Below, piece by piece: positions 22,643-32,505 of a DNA stretch of 64,000 nucleotides. Position 1 is the first letter of the stretch. Each line of letters begins with the position of its first letter. The stretch is from Knufia peltigerae (lineage: Eukaryota; Ascomycota; Eurotiomycetes; Chaetothyriales; Trichomeriaceae). Position numbers and translations under genes: made by a program. Where the stretch lies: contig JAPDRN010000022.1 of the NCBI GenBank assembly GCA_030247855.1, positions 124,001-188,000 on the forward strand. The letters run 5' to 3'. The notes below the pieces were generated by a model. The model was not told where the DNA came from. It saw only the letters and a list, made by a program, of their open reading frames with translations, and did not search any database.

Positions 22643-23656
22643 TCATGCAGTTCTCAGCCTCGCCGCTCTCGCCTCTGCTTCTTTGCGACCTTCTACCTCC
22701 CTTAGGAAATCCATTCTACTGAGGTAGCCGTCTCTTGCTTTTGCATGAATGTCCAGCTCTTCTTTCAGCCCTTGAGTGTCCACATGAACAGCCCAGTCCA
22801 TCTTACTCTTTTCCACCACATTGAGTTTGGGCCCGGCATGCTGTCCTGCCCCTGCACCTTGCTTCACCCATGACGATTTGAATGCGGCCAGATTACTGAA
22901 ATTGGGATCAAACCGAGAGATCCTCCGAAGCGGTCTATTGACCATCTTGCCATCAGCTTCAAGGACGGGTGCCTTTGTCGACTGTTGCTGGGCTAGCCAG
23001 AGCTGCGCTTCGGCCGAAGACTTGGGCACATTCTTCTCTTCCACATGCACTTCGCCAGCAAATTTATAGGTGCGCTTGATTGTTATCATCTCTTCGGAAA
23101 AAATTTCTGGCAGATTCTCCTTTTCCACGACCCCGTCTGTCGTTTTAGGCAACTGGATTGCGATCGCCTTGTCGTCCAGAACGTCATTGTGGCTGTTTGG
23201 CTGCACATTCGATGAATGCAGTGGTTGTGGCTTGTTCATCTCCTCCCATATCTTGTCCACGTCGATGGTGCTGCCCTTGACGGATGCCAATTTGTTTCTC
23301 CTCCGTTCCTCTTTCTCCTTTGTGCGCATGGCGCGTGTTTGTGCTCGCCATCCTTCCGATTCGTTACCACTTTCATTTTCATTATTAGCCTGTTTTTGGT
23401 GTTTCTTGCGAGACGCTCTTTGCTCTTTAATTGTAGCCTCATCCCCTGAGTCCAATTCAGTGACGGGGGCCGACTGAACCTTCTCTACCCTCCGTCTTTT
23501 GCGAGGTCTCTGCGATGTTTCATCCTGTTCGGGGAGGTCGTCTTCGGATGTGGAGGAGATATCTTCATCGCCGACTGCATCTGCTTGGAAATCGCTGTCA
23601 GCCTCTTCATCGTACTCGTCCTCTACAGGAGCATGAACATCTTGGAGTGGAGGCAT
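22643..23656 (-). CDS. SWC5: SWR1-complex protein 5 (BCNT-C domain)
   Basis: Swc5 is a subunit of the nuclear SWR1 complex that exchanges H2A for H2A.Z in nucleosomes. A single exon of 337 residues starts at the ATG at 23656. The N-terminal third is strongly acidic (EDEYDEEADSDFQAD, DISSTSEDDLPEQDE), as expected for histone contact, followed by a basic patch RPRKRRRVEK. The C-terminal BCNT-C (Bucentaur) domain covers roughly residues 255-335, with the diagnostic KSKMDWAVHVD..GLKEELDIHAKARDGYLSRMDFL. Length and domain order fit the family. The gene is divergent from the carotenoid oxygenase gene at 24727. Confidence 0.92.
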   Translation of the reverse strand: MPPLQDVHAPVEDEYDEEADSDFQADAVGDEDISSTSEDDLPEQDETSQRPRKRRRVEKVQSAPVTELDSGDEATIKEQRASRKKHQKQANNENESGNESEGWRAQTRAMRTKEKEERRRNKLASVKGSTIDVDKIWEEMNKPQPLHSSNVQPNSHNDVLDDKAIAIQLPKTTDGVVEKENLPEIFSEEMITIKRTYKFAGEVHVEEKNVPKSSAEAQLWLAQQQSTKAPVLEADGKMVNRPLRRISRFDPNFSNLAAFKSSWVKQGAGAGQHAGPKLNVVEKSKMDWAVHVDTQGLKEELDIHAKARDGYLSRMDFLREVEGRKEAEARAARLRTA

Positions 23657-24726
23657 TTTCTAGACACGATGTTGACAACAAACATAAGTATGGCAATGCA
23701 AAAGTACGGCCTTGGTGCCTACGTCTGCCGAAGTGACTTGTTAGTCAGTCAGTCACGCTATTCCTCAAAGGGAATATTAGGCGAGCGCTTCGCTTATAGC
23801 CGGCCACTGTTCGATGCCTGGGCGCACTTTCGATTATATGGCTGCGTAGTACGTTTGAGATTCAGATACTTTCAGGGCCCAAGTCTAGAATGAACGAGAC
23901 CTTTACACGAACAAGTAAGGGACTCAGCCGGAGTTGGTCCGCTGACCACTGTGATTGGGCTTCGCTCAAAGCCATGGCCAGCTTGATGAGGCAAGGTGCT
24001 CCGTATCGTGTTTCGTTTCGATCCACTGTGCCAAAAGCTGGCCTGCGGGTAGCACCTAGACCCCTTATTGTCGACATATTGGCAATGCACCGCTCAACAA
24101 GCAAGTACTTGGGGGCTTTGCGGAACCAATCATAGACTCAGCATTATCCTGCTTCATGAGAAGCGAAGGCAACGTCTTGGCCCTTGGCCTAGATTAACTG
24201 GGTTTGGGTATTTCTGCCGTTGGTGAGAATTCCACTGCCATGCGCTCAAGAATGGCACCGCGGAGGGGTCGGCATGTTAAGATGAGATGCGACTACATAT
24301 ATTACAGGAGACCCCAAAAGAAGCCAAGCTACACCTTGCGCACTGCTTTAGGTATCAACGCTGGATAACCCTTCTGTCTAGGCTGTCGGCCGTAAGACTG
24401 CCCTTCGCGCAGTATACCGTTTTCGGCAATATATATGGCTATGTCTGTGAGTATTCGCTGCTCCGAGCCTGGTGCAAGCCTACAAGAGTGCGATCCTTAC
24501 GTCCTTAGGGATAATTGCGGATAGATTCATCGCTGGAAGCCGGCTCTGATCGATGTGCTGAAGGTCACATAAAAGTCGAGGAGCATGATGATGAACGCGA
24601 ACAGCACGGAAGACTACAATCCTCGGTGACTTACAACAAACATTTCACTTTCTTTTCCACATTCAGATACCCAAGTGAACGACTCTCTGTGGCTATACTG
24701 TCCACAGTACGTGTGAGGTCTCCAAG
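23657..24726. other. Divergent intergenic region, Swc5 and carotenoid oxygenase
   Basis: About 1.07 kb holding both promoters. Short frames (for example 23585-23893 and 23890-24135) look random. No repeat or RNA gene seen. Confidence 0.5.
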
Positions 24727-26448
24727 ATGAAAGCACCTTTGCATTACAATGATTGGCCGAACACACTGGGTGTATGTGTCCAAAACCTTTCGATGAAGCC
24801 TATAATGACATTCTCCCAGTTCGATTCTACTTACGAAGAACGGGAACCCATCGAACTCCAGGTTGAGGGGACTATTCCACCATACGCCGCCGGTACTCTG
24901 TTTCGCACAGGGTTAGGCCCAAGAACGGTCCGATCTACCCCTGGGAAGGAGTTCAAAGTCAACCACTGGTTCGACAACTTCTCTCAGGTACATCGGTTCC
25001 AAATTCATCCTCCCCAGACAGGCTCGCCGATCAGAGTGACCTACAACTCGAGATTGACCAGTGATGGACTTATTGAAAACATTCGGAAGACTGGTGAGCT
25101 CGATGGTTTCACTTTCGCCGCAAAATATGATCCCTGCAAATCTTTTTTCCAGAAAATGCAGTCTGTATTTCACCAGCCATCTATTCGGACACCGAATGAG
25201 GTCAATGCAGCCGTCACAATGTCTGTGAACTTTCCAGGTCTCTCCAGAACCGGCCAAAAACAGGACAGACCCCACGACCCAAGCGAAAGAATCACTCTCT
25301 GCAACAAGACCGACGCCAGTTTCATTCAAATGCTCGATCCCGAAACCTTGGAGCCTGTCGGTGTTGCACAACAAGATGTGCTCAACCCCGAGCTCAAAGG
25401 GCGGGCGAGTGGCGCACATGCCAAGTCAGATCCTGTGGATGGTGATGTGTACAATTACAATCTCGATTTTGGGCGGAACGGCACTTATCGGGTATTCCGG
25501 GTCTCAGCATCGACAGGCAAGACTTGCATTCTGGCCAAGTTCCAGCACACTGCGGCATATCTTCACTCGCTTTTCTTGACGGAGAACTATGTTGTGCTGT
25601 GTGTTTGGAACTCCATTTACAAAGCTGGCGGCGCTCCCATCTTATGGACACGAAATCTCCTTGATGCTATGACATGGAACAATCAGCAACCTGCCGTGTG
25701 GTTCGTGGTCGACAAGCGAATGCCAGCTGAGGGAGGAAAAGGGCTCGTTGGAACATATGAGTCGCCTCCTTTTTTCTGCTTCCACACAATTAACGCATAC
25801 GAAGAGCCTTCCACCTTCAAGGACGGCTCGGTCGACATTGTAGCGGATTTGGCTGCCTACGAGAACATGGACATATTATATCGGTTCTATCTTGATAACC
25901 TCATTAGTGACTCGCCGAAAGCGTCAGCGTATATGGAAAGTCTCGATCCAGCAGTGCGGCCGAGTTACAGGAGGTTCCGCCTGCCCACGATCCCGGTCGA
26001 CCACGAGCTCAAACCTCGCAAGGCAATACTGGAATACGAAAGCAGCAAGGGGGATGCCTTTGAACTTCCGACCATCAACCCCAGAATGGTCACTAAGAAA
26101 CATCGGTACATGTACGGTATTGTGGACACTGGGAAATCTACCTTTGCAGACGGTCTAGTGAAGTACGATGCAGACACCCACGAGGTCAAACGATGGAGCA
26201 AGCATGGACACACAGCTGGTGAACCTATTTTTGTGCCGTCTGGCCAGACTGACGAGGAGGACGACGGTGTGCTCCTGACTGTCGTGCTCGATGGGACGGC
26301 TGGGAAGAGTTACCTGCTCGTCCTTGATGCGAAAACGATGCATGAGGTTGGACGAGCTCACGTGGACGGTGCGCTCGGGTTTGGGTTTCATGGTCTTCAT
26401 GTCAGTGCTGGACAACAGATGGCTCAATTTGATGGCCTGAGCTTGTGA
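24727..26448 (+). CDS. Carotenoid cleavage oxygenase family protein
   Basis: Non-haem Fe(II) enzyme of the carotenoid oxygenase/RPE65 family, which cleaves double bonds in carotenoids, apocarotenoids or stilbenes. It is intronless, with 573 residues. The four iron-binding histidines can be assigned: His231 (GRASGAHAKSDP), His280 (AAYLHSLFLTENYVVL), His353 (PPFFCFHTINAYEE) and His555 (GFGFHGLHV). N-terminal family strings are GTIPPYAAGTLFRTGLGP and VNHWFDNFSQVHRF. The first ATG (24727) adds 22 residues before Met23 (24793), where homology would be expected to begin, so the start may be internal. Fungal members include retinal-forming, torulene-cleaving and stilbene-cleaving enzymes; the sequence alone does not tell me which. 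No carotenoid synthesis gene or opsin lies in the window. Confidence 0.93.
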   Translation: MKAPLHYNDWPNTLGVCVQNLSMKPIMTFSQFDSTYEEREPIELQVEGTIPPYAAGTLFRTGLGPRTVRSTPGKEFKVNHWFDNFSQVHRFQIHPPQTGSPIRVTYNSRLTSDGLIENIRKTGELDGFTFAAKYDPCKSFFQKMQSVFHQPSIRTPNEVNAAVTMSVNFPGLSRTGQKQDRPHDPSERITLCNKTDASFIQMLDPETLEPVGVAQQDVLNPELKGRASGAHAKSDPVDGDVYNYNLDFGRNGTYRVFRVSASTGKTCILAKFQHTAAYLHSLFLTENYVVLCVWNSIYKAGGAPILWTRNLLDAMTWNNQQPAVWFVVDKRMPAEGGKGLVGTYESPPFFCFHTINAYEEPSTFKDGSVDIVADLAAYENMDILYRFYLDNLISDSPKASAYMESLDPAVRPSYRRFRLPTIPVDHELKPRKAILEYESSKGDAFELPTINPRMVTKKHRYMYGIVDTGKSTFADGLVKYDADTHEVKRWSKHGHTAGEPIFVPSGQTDEEDDGVLLTVVLDGTAGKSYLLVLDAKTMHEVGRAHVDGALGFGFHGLHVSAGQQMAQFDGLSL

Positions 26449-27570
26449 AAATGAGCAAGAGTAGCTTTCATCGCTAAGTTGAAACTGTTGACGATCCTCC
26501 GCATGCTTTTTCTGCGACCCAGGTATTTTCGTGGTGGCAGCGTGCGACCACCGTGGCTGGGACACTAAAGTATTACAATGTGCATTTTCTAAAGCTTTGA
26601 ACACAGTACAACGAATTTATTGATTGGGGATGATGGCAACTGGTACGGAATAACTTCCCGAAGTACAAGTGACGAATTGGTGAACGGCGAGGCTGGTGAT
26701 TTCATTTGGGGTGCTTGGGCCTGTTGTCGATCTTTCGCGTGGCCGGTATGGAGTAGAGTACACGGCAATCTTCAACACCTACTCCGTATGTATGCTGTGA
26801 GATCTGTGGGTATCAAGGTGAATATTCCTAGGTAGATTGCAGTAAGCATAGGTACAGAGGACAGTCAGCAATCTAGTCAAGTGGTCAATCAGTTGAGTCA
26901 ACAAGTTTTAGCGGACATTTGATCCCCGGATTTACAGGCATAGATACTCCGTACAGGACAATATTTGGGGCTCAAGAAACCTCGGCTGCCACCACTTACG
27001 CCAATGCTTCATGACGTAAGGCACAAAGTCAGAAGCAGAAAAAAAAGTGACGAGACGCCACGATGATGTATTGGTAGATCAGGAATCCGTATACTGTACG
27101 GATACATGATGCTCCGTCAGATGCTTCGTGCCTGAAAAAGACGTAAGTGCAAGCAGTAACGCAGTACGAGTACGGAGTACCAAGCAGAACAAATACCAGC
27201 CATTTTGTACCAACCACACACACACACACACACAAACACCCAACAACCTCCCCTCCTTAATATCCCCCGGTAAATTACTTTCCGGCATTCTTTTTTCGCT
27301 TCATTTGCGAGATTCGCTATCCGCATCTTCCTACTCGTGGCAAACGGAACCATTTTACAAGGCTTTTACCTACTTGACTGGTCAATCCCGACGTGGTTTG
27401 GGATATGGCCTTGTTCTAGGTACTGTCGTCCATTACGCCAAACCCTCTACCAATTCCGAAAACCTTTGTTCTTTACCAACCCCCCAGGTACTTTATTCTG
27501 CTTCTATCCCACCGTGCTCACGCGACTGACTGCGACCACAAGGTCGGAAATTGCACCGGTCAACGTAGCC
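26449..27570. other. Intergenic: upstream region and leader of the elongase gene
   Basis: No gene seen. It contains three TACTCCGTA/TACGGAGTA words (26780, 26945, 27171) within 400 bp and a CA microsatellite at 27215-27234. The last 300 bp are pyrimidine-rich and probably the elongase 5' leader; the frame open from 27337 into the gene lacks an ATG before 27571. Confidence 0.5.
27215..27234 (+). repeat. (CA)10 microsatellite
   Basis: Ten CA units in the probable 5' leader or promoter of the elongase gene, about 340 bp upstream of its ATG. Confidence 0.9.
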
Positions 27571-29830
27571 ATGTCAATCACCGCTATCTATGACTGGCTA
27601 GGCCTCGAAGGCACTGCGCCGAATGTCAAGATCGCGACACTACCGGCTTCATATTTTAAATTTCCTCCTTCGCCCAAGCCAGCGACCCTCCCACCTCCTC
27701 CAGACAATCCAAGCTTCGCGCATCCGTTCACGGTACCGGCTAACATTTACAATGCTACCCTCTCTCCTCATGTCCCCATCACAGTGGCGCTGGTGTACAT
27801 GTCCTTTGTCACTTTCATGAACTCGGTCAATGCGAATCGCAAGCACAAACCTTGGGCATTCAGCAGAACACGAGTCTTCAAGATCTTTGTCATATTACAC
27901 AATGTCTTCCTTGCTGTGTATTCAGCATGGACCTGTGTTGGCATGGTGAACGGTCTCCGTTTGTGCTTGCCAGCTTGGAATGATTCACCGACTGTGGCGG
28001 ACACTGTGGATGCACTGTGCAAGCTTCATGGCCCGAGAGGCATCGGAAATGCTGCGGCGTATAATGCCACCACTAGTGCCTGGACAATGACAAATCGTGT
28101 ATTTCACCTAGCTGCGGATGGATTGGTCCCAGAGACAACAGATGTGGGCAGAATGTGGAATGAAGGATTGGCCTTTTATGGCTGGCTTTTCTACCTCTCC
28201 AAGTTCTACGAGGTCCTCGATACCTGTATCATTCTGGCAAAAGGAAGGAAGAGCAGTTTTTTGCAGACGTACCACCACGCCGGAGCCATGCTGTGCATGT
28301 GGGCTGGCATCCGGTACATGTCGCCCCCCATCTGGATGTTTGTCCTTGTCAATTCCGGAATTCATGCCATCATGGTGGGTCAGATCTTTCTCTGAGTTAT
28401 TTGGTTTACTGACGTATTGCTAGTACACTTTCTACCTTGTGTCTGCCCTCGGAATGAGAGTCCCGAAGTGGTTCAAGCAGTCCTTGACTACGCTGCAGAT
28501 CACACAGTTTGTCGTCGGAGCAACATATGCCTTCTCGCATCTGTTCATTGCCTACCAGGCGCCTGTTAGCGTAGCATACACCTACTTTCCCGGAGAGGTG
28601 GCGTCGAAGATTGTGTACAGCATCCCGAGCGATCTTTCGGCCACGGCATCAAGCGCAATGGCGACGGTCTCGGCTGGACTCGGTGCATGGATGAAGAAAG
28701 CTGCTTTACGAGCCGCTGGTTATGAAGGACTTGCACAAAACGTTCTTAACGAACAAGGCCGGCCTTTTGGTCTCGATGCTGTCCATGCTGTGGAGGATTT
28801 GGTGGCTAGAGAAGAGACCAGGTTTCGGGATGAGCTGCAATGGACGCATTGCCTCGACACCAGTGGACAAGTGTTTGCGATTCTTTTGAATTGTATGTAC
28901 CTTGCTCCACTGACCTGGCTCTTCGCGCAATTCTTCGTAACTTCGTACCTGAAGAGACAGGAGCGGAGACGAAGCAGTTCTGCAAGCGACATAGCTATGC
29001 GGGCTAGGCAAAGTCTGCAAGATGCGTCAAAGGGTGTGGCACGAAGACTCAGTGAGGCCGTGGAAGAGATGCATCGAACCTCAGAAGATATTGGCGATGA
29101 AGATGCCATCGCCGACACAGATGAGATCAAAAAGGAGTTTGATCAAGCTGCAGAACAAGTCAAAAGCAGTGTCAGAAAAAGCTCAAAACATGTTGCCTCC
29201 AGATTGAACACCGAGAAGGTCAAGGAGCAATTCCAGCGTGACCTTGAGACGATCAAAGAGAGTGCAAAGACGGTGAGCGACAAGGTCAAGACAGCAGCGA
29301 ACAGCCAAACGGCGAAAGATATCGGCAACGTAGCTGCAGAAAAGGCCAATGAACTGGCCAATATTACCAAAGATACGGCAGATGTTGTGGTACAGAAGGC
29401 CACGTCGCTGTCGAGCGCCACCACCAAGGATGCTCAAGATTCTGTTGGGCAAACGGCGACGACTGTGACGAACGCTGCAAGGAATGCACAAGAATCCGCA
29501 GCCCAGAAAGTAAAGGACACCACCGATGTGGCTCAAAATACCGCAACGAAATCCTCTAAGAAGGCTAAAAAGGCCGCTAAAGCAGCAGAAAATAACGCTG
29601 CAAAGCAGAAGGATACTACAGACCAGAACACTGAGGATATCAAAGACTTAAGGTGGCATGCCAACACCTCGAGAGAAGACAAAGCCCCAAACGGAAATGG
29701 CACCGGCGCAGGAGAGGCGACCGGTCAAAAATCTCAAGCCAGCAATGATGAAACACAGACTGGCGAAACCGAGGAAGAAAGTAGCCAAGTTCAAGAGGGC
29801 AAGAGCTTTGCGGATGCTGCCAAAGAGTGA
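27571..29830 (+). CDS. ELO-family fatty-acid elongase with long LEA-like C-terminal tail
   Basis: ELO enzymes are ER membrane 3-ketoacyl-CoA synthases that extend very-long-chain fatty acids. Exons 27571-28374 and 28424-29830 (49-bp intron) give 736 residues, about twice the usual 280-350. The elongase core has KFYEVLDTC (Lys211 to Thr218, the K-x2-E-x2-D-T motif), the histidine box as QTYHH (232-236, with Gln in the first His place), and NSGIHAIMYTFY across the splice site. An extra soluble loop (about 323-412) precedes the last span (415-440). Residues about 445-736 form a charged, Ala/Lys/Thr/Asp-rich tail with LEA-like or apolipoprotein-like amphipathic helix character (VKEQFQRDLETIKESAKTV; AARNAQESAAQKVKDTTDVA) and no membrane span. 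Identity of the elongase part is sure; the tail function is unknown. Confidence 0.93.
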
Positions 29831-30553
29831 GTCCTTCAATGATGAATTTCGCAAGGTCCTACTCAAAACTCCAACACGACGGTGCTATAATTACACAGCA
29901 CACGATATCACTCCAAACACTGAGCGTCCGAGGCCCAGTCAGTCTTAGGGATGTTGCTGGAAGTAATGTGCCGCAAGCTTGTTGCTCGACACCACCGTCG
30001 TCCGGTTGCTAAGCCACAGATCTATATCGATATACTCGCTAGGGGTCGAGTAGACTGGCTTGAGACATGTTATTATATCACGCCCTACTCCATCAACACA
30101 TATGTTCGGAGCGGAGCCACTGTGCCATTGACAGACATCACAAGACGCGCAACCACAGCCATGTAGGTAGTGTAATGCTTAGATTTCAATCTTCAATGTA
30201 AAAAAAATAATGTAACCTCTTTCTCTGGCTCTTGTAGTCCTTGTAACCCCTCAACCAGTATGTAACCAATTCCCAAGAAGGGATTTAGATTCTGCTCCAG
30301 CCACTTGGAAATGTGCTCAATGTCTTGTTCAGCCTCGCCGATACCGTATGTTCGTCGCTTATTCGCGGTTTAAATGTTGTGAACATATTCTCGGCTGACC
30401 TGCCTCGTCATTGACCACCCGAAACCGCAAGGTCAAAGGTCTAAGTGCACACGAGCAGCCAGCACCTTCTCGGGAGCTGTTACGTGGTGGTCACTGACCG
30501 ATCTTTTGTGCGCCTTAGGCATCGTGAGCCCTTTGCGGAGGATCCTGCCAGAC
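29831..30553. other. Intergenic: elongase 3' flank, sideroflexin promoter
   Basis: No gene, repeat or RNA recognised. AT-rich stretches around 30190-30215 could hold the elongase polyadenylation site. Confidence 0.5.
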
Positions 30554-31817
30554 ATGTCGGCTTCATTGCCCGGGAATCGCGATCTACCCGCGTCTCAATA
30601 TGACCTCTCCACGTATTGGGGTCGAGTCAAACAATCGGCCCAGATAGCTGATCCGAGGTGAGGAAAGACATGCGCTTCCGAGAGACTGTGCCTCGGGCCT
30701 GGCTGTACCATGTGCTCTGGGGCCCCGGTACTGAAGGTACATCGAGCACTGAGGAAGAGGAGGATCGAGGCTCAATCGACCGCGTTGACTGACAAGCCAT
30801 TGCAGGACCCTCTTCGTCTCCTCCTCGGGCCTCGAACAGGCCAAAAGACTGGTCACATCCTACAAGACTGGCGAAGCGAAGACGATGACACCAGAGATAT
30901 GGAATGCAAAAAAGATTGTGGATTCTACACTCCATCCAGGTTTGCAGGCACACGTGCGATAATCGCCAAAATTGCAACTAATTGAAGTTAGATACTGGAC
31001 AACCGGTCTTTCTCCCGTTTCGAATGTCTTGCTTCGTCATCTCAAACTTGGTGGTGACGGCTGGCATGCTGACGCCAAACATGACGGTATGGTTCTCACT
31101 ATCCTCGGAGAAATGGAGACTCGCTTACGGAGACAGACGACGGGGACCGTTGCGTGGCAGGTCATCAACCAATCTCTCAACGTGGCAATCAACAGCGCCA
31201 ATGCCAACAAATCGTCACCACTCTCGACGAAGACTCTCGTGCAGAGCTATCTTCTGGCCGTGTCGGCATCCTGCTCTGTTGCCGTCGGGCTCAACTCGAT
31301 CGTCCCTCGACTGAAGCGAGTGTCCCCGAACACGAAACTCATCCTCGGCCGTCTAGTGCCGTTTGCGGCCGTCGCCTCGGCCGGTGCTCTGAATGTGTTC
31401 CTCATGCGCGGCGAGGAGATTCGTCGTGGCATCGACATCTTCCCCGTGCAGTCAGAGGCGGAGAAAGCAGAACGGGAGAAGACCGGGAAGGAAGTTGCCA
31501 GCTTGGGCAAGTCTCGAAAAGCAGCGACACTCGCGGTTGGGGAGACCGCGATTTCCCGCGTCCTCAATGCGACCCCGATCATGGTCATTCCGCCTCTTAT
31601 TCTCGTGCGGTTACAAAAGACCGAGTGGATGAAACAACGGCCTCGAATGGTCCTTCCGGTGAATCTTGGTCTGATTCTCACGACGAGTATCTTTGCTCTA
31701 CCGCTCGCCTTGGCGGCATTCCCCCAGCGACAGGCGGTGAGCGCCAAAAGTCTTGAGAAGGAGTTCTGGGATCAGGGAGGCGTAGACGGCATGGTTGAGT
31801 TCAACCGGGGAATTTGA
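30554..31817 (+). CDS. FSF1: Sideroflexin (mitochondrial serine/amino-acid carrier family)
   Basis: Sideroflexins are inner-mitochondrial-membrane carriers; animal SFXN1 carries serine for one-carbon metabolism. Four exons, 30554-30657, 30806-30939, 30992-31086 and 31137-31817, give 337 residues, the normal length, with all phases agreeing. The N-terminal part YDLSTYWGRVKQSAQIADPR precedes the family hallmark HPDTGQPVFLPFRMS (HPDTG motif, split by an intron after HP). Later strings are TAGMLTPNM, WQVINQSLNVAINSANAN and FFLP-type hydrophobic spans through NLGLILTTSIFALPLALAAFP. The start ATG at 30554 is the only one that gives the conserved first exon. The other family name, tricarboxylate carrier, reflects an older assignment. 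Confidence 0.95.
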
Positions 31818-32505
31818 AGCAATAACGGAAAGAGTTTCGATTTCTAACACCTCAACAACATGATCCCTTCACTCTTTCTACAGCTCAGCTTTTGCAAAGT
31901 TTGGCGTGGCAACATGCTTGCGACTCTATTGAGGAGACACACCGAGCAACACAACGTACATGTCAGAGGGCAACAATGCGCAATGAGATATTGGTCGTGG
32001 CGACGTTCTCATGAGTATGGAGGAAGGGCCGCGTGGTGGATACAAGGGTCACAAATTTACATTATCCGTTACTCTGTATACCCTGTAACAGTGAAAATGA
32101 TAGCCTTGTTGGCATCGCCGTTTGGTTTCCCGCACATCCACTCCAGGAAGCAGCCCCAACCCAACGAAAGCGAGAAGCAAAAAAGTTCCAAGGTTTTGAA
32201 GCCCCGAGCCGTCCTTCAACTGGTCGGCGCTCCTGATACTCATCCCGGACCATGACCATTCACATTCTCCAGGATTTCCGTATAAGATACTTGTAGAGAT
32301 GCTACAGTAAAGTCATGGAAACCTGCCGAGACTCCCAAGTTTTTTAATCCACCAGGCAGCTGGTGATATGATGTAGTGTCTGAATTACCTACCTTAGGTA
32401 AGGTAGTCAGGCCGAAGACTTACCTGATCGTCTTTCGTCACTTGTGAAGGAGTCGGTGCTCATTATTGCGATATACATTCGACGGCAACATGCCCGTCGC
32501 GTCCC
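31818..32505. other. Intergenic between convergent genes
   Basis: 3' flanks of the sideroflexin and NLR genes. Short frames overlap in three phases around 32033-32260 but show no family features. An 18-base inverted repeat lies at 32389-32406. Confidence 0.5.
32389..32406. repeat. Short perfect inverted repeat
   Basis: CTACCTTA-GG-TAAGGTAG: eight-base arms around a two-base centre, about 115 bp beyond the 3' end of the NLR coding region. A related palindrome lies at 13285-13297. Confidence 0.7.

Noticed and set aside
27029..27353. Overlapping minus-strand frames reading CVCVCV
   Set aside because: Translation of the antisense of a CA microsatellite; not a gene.
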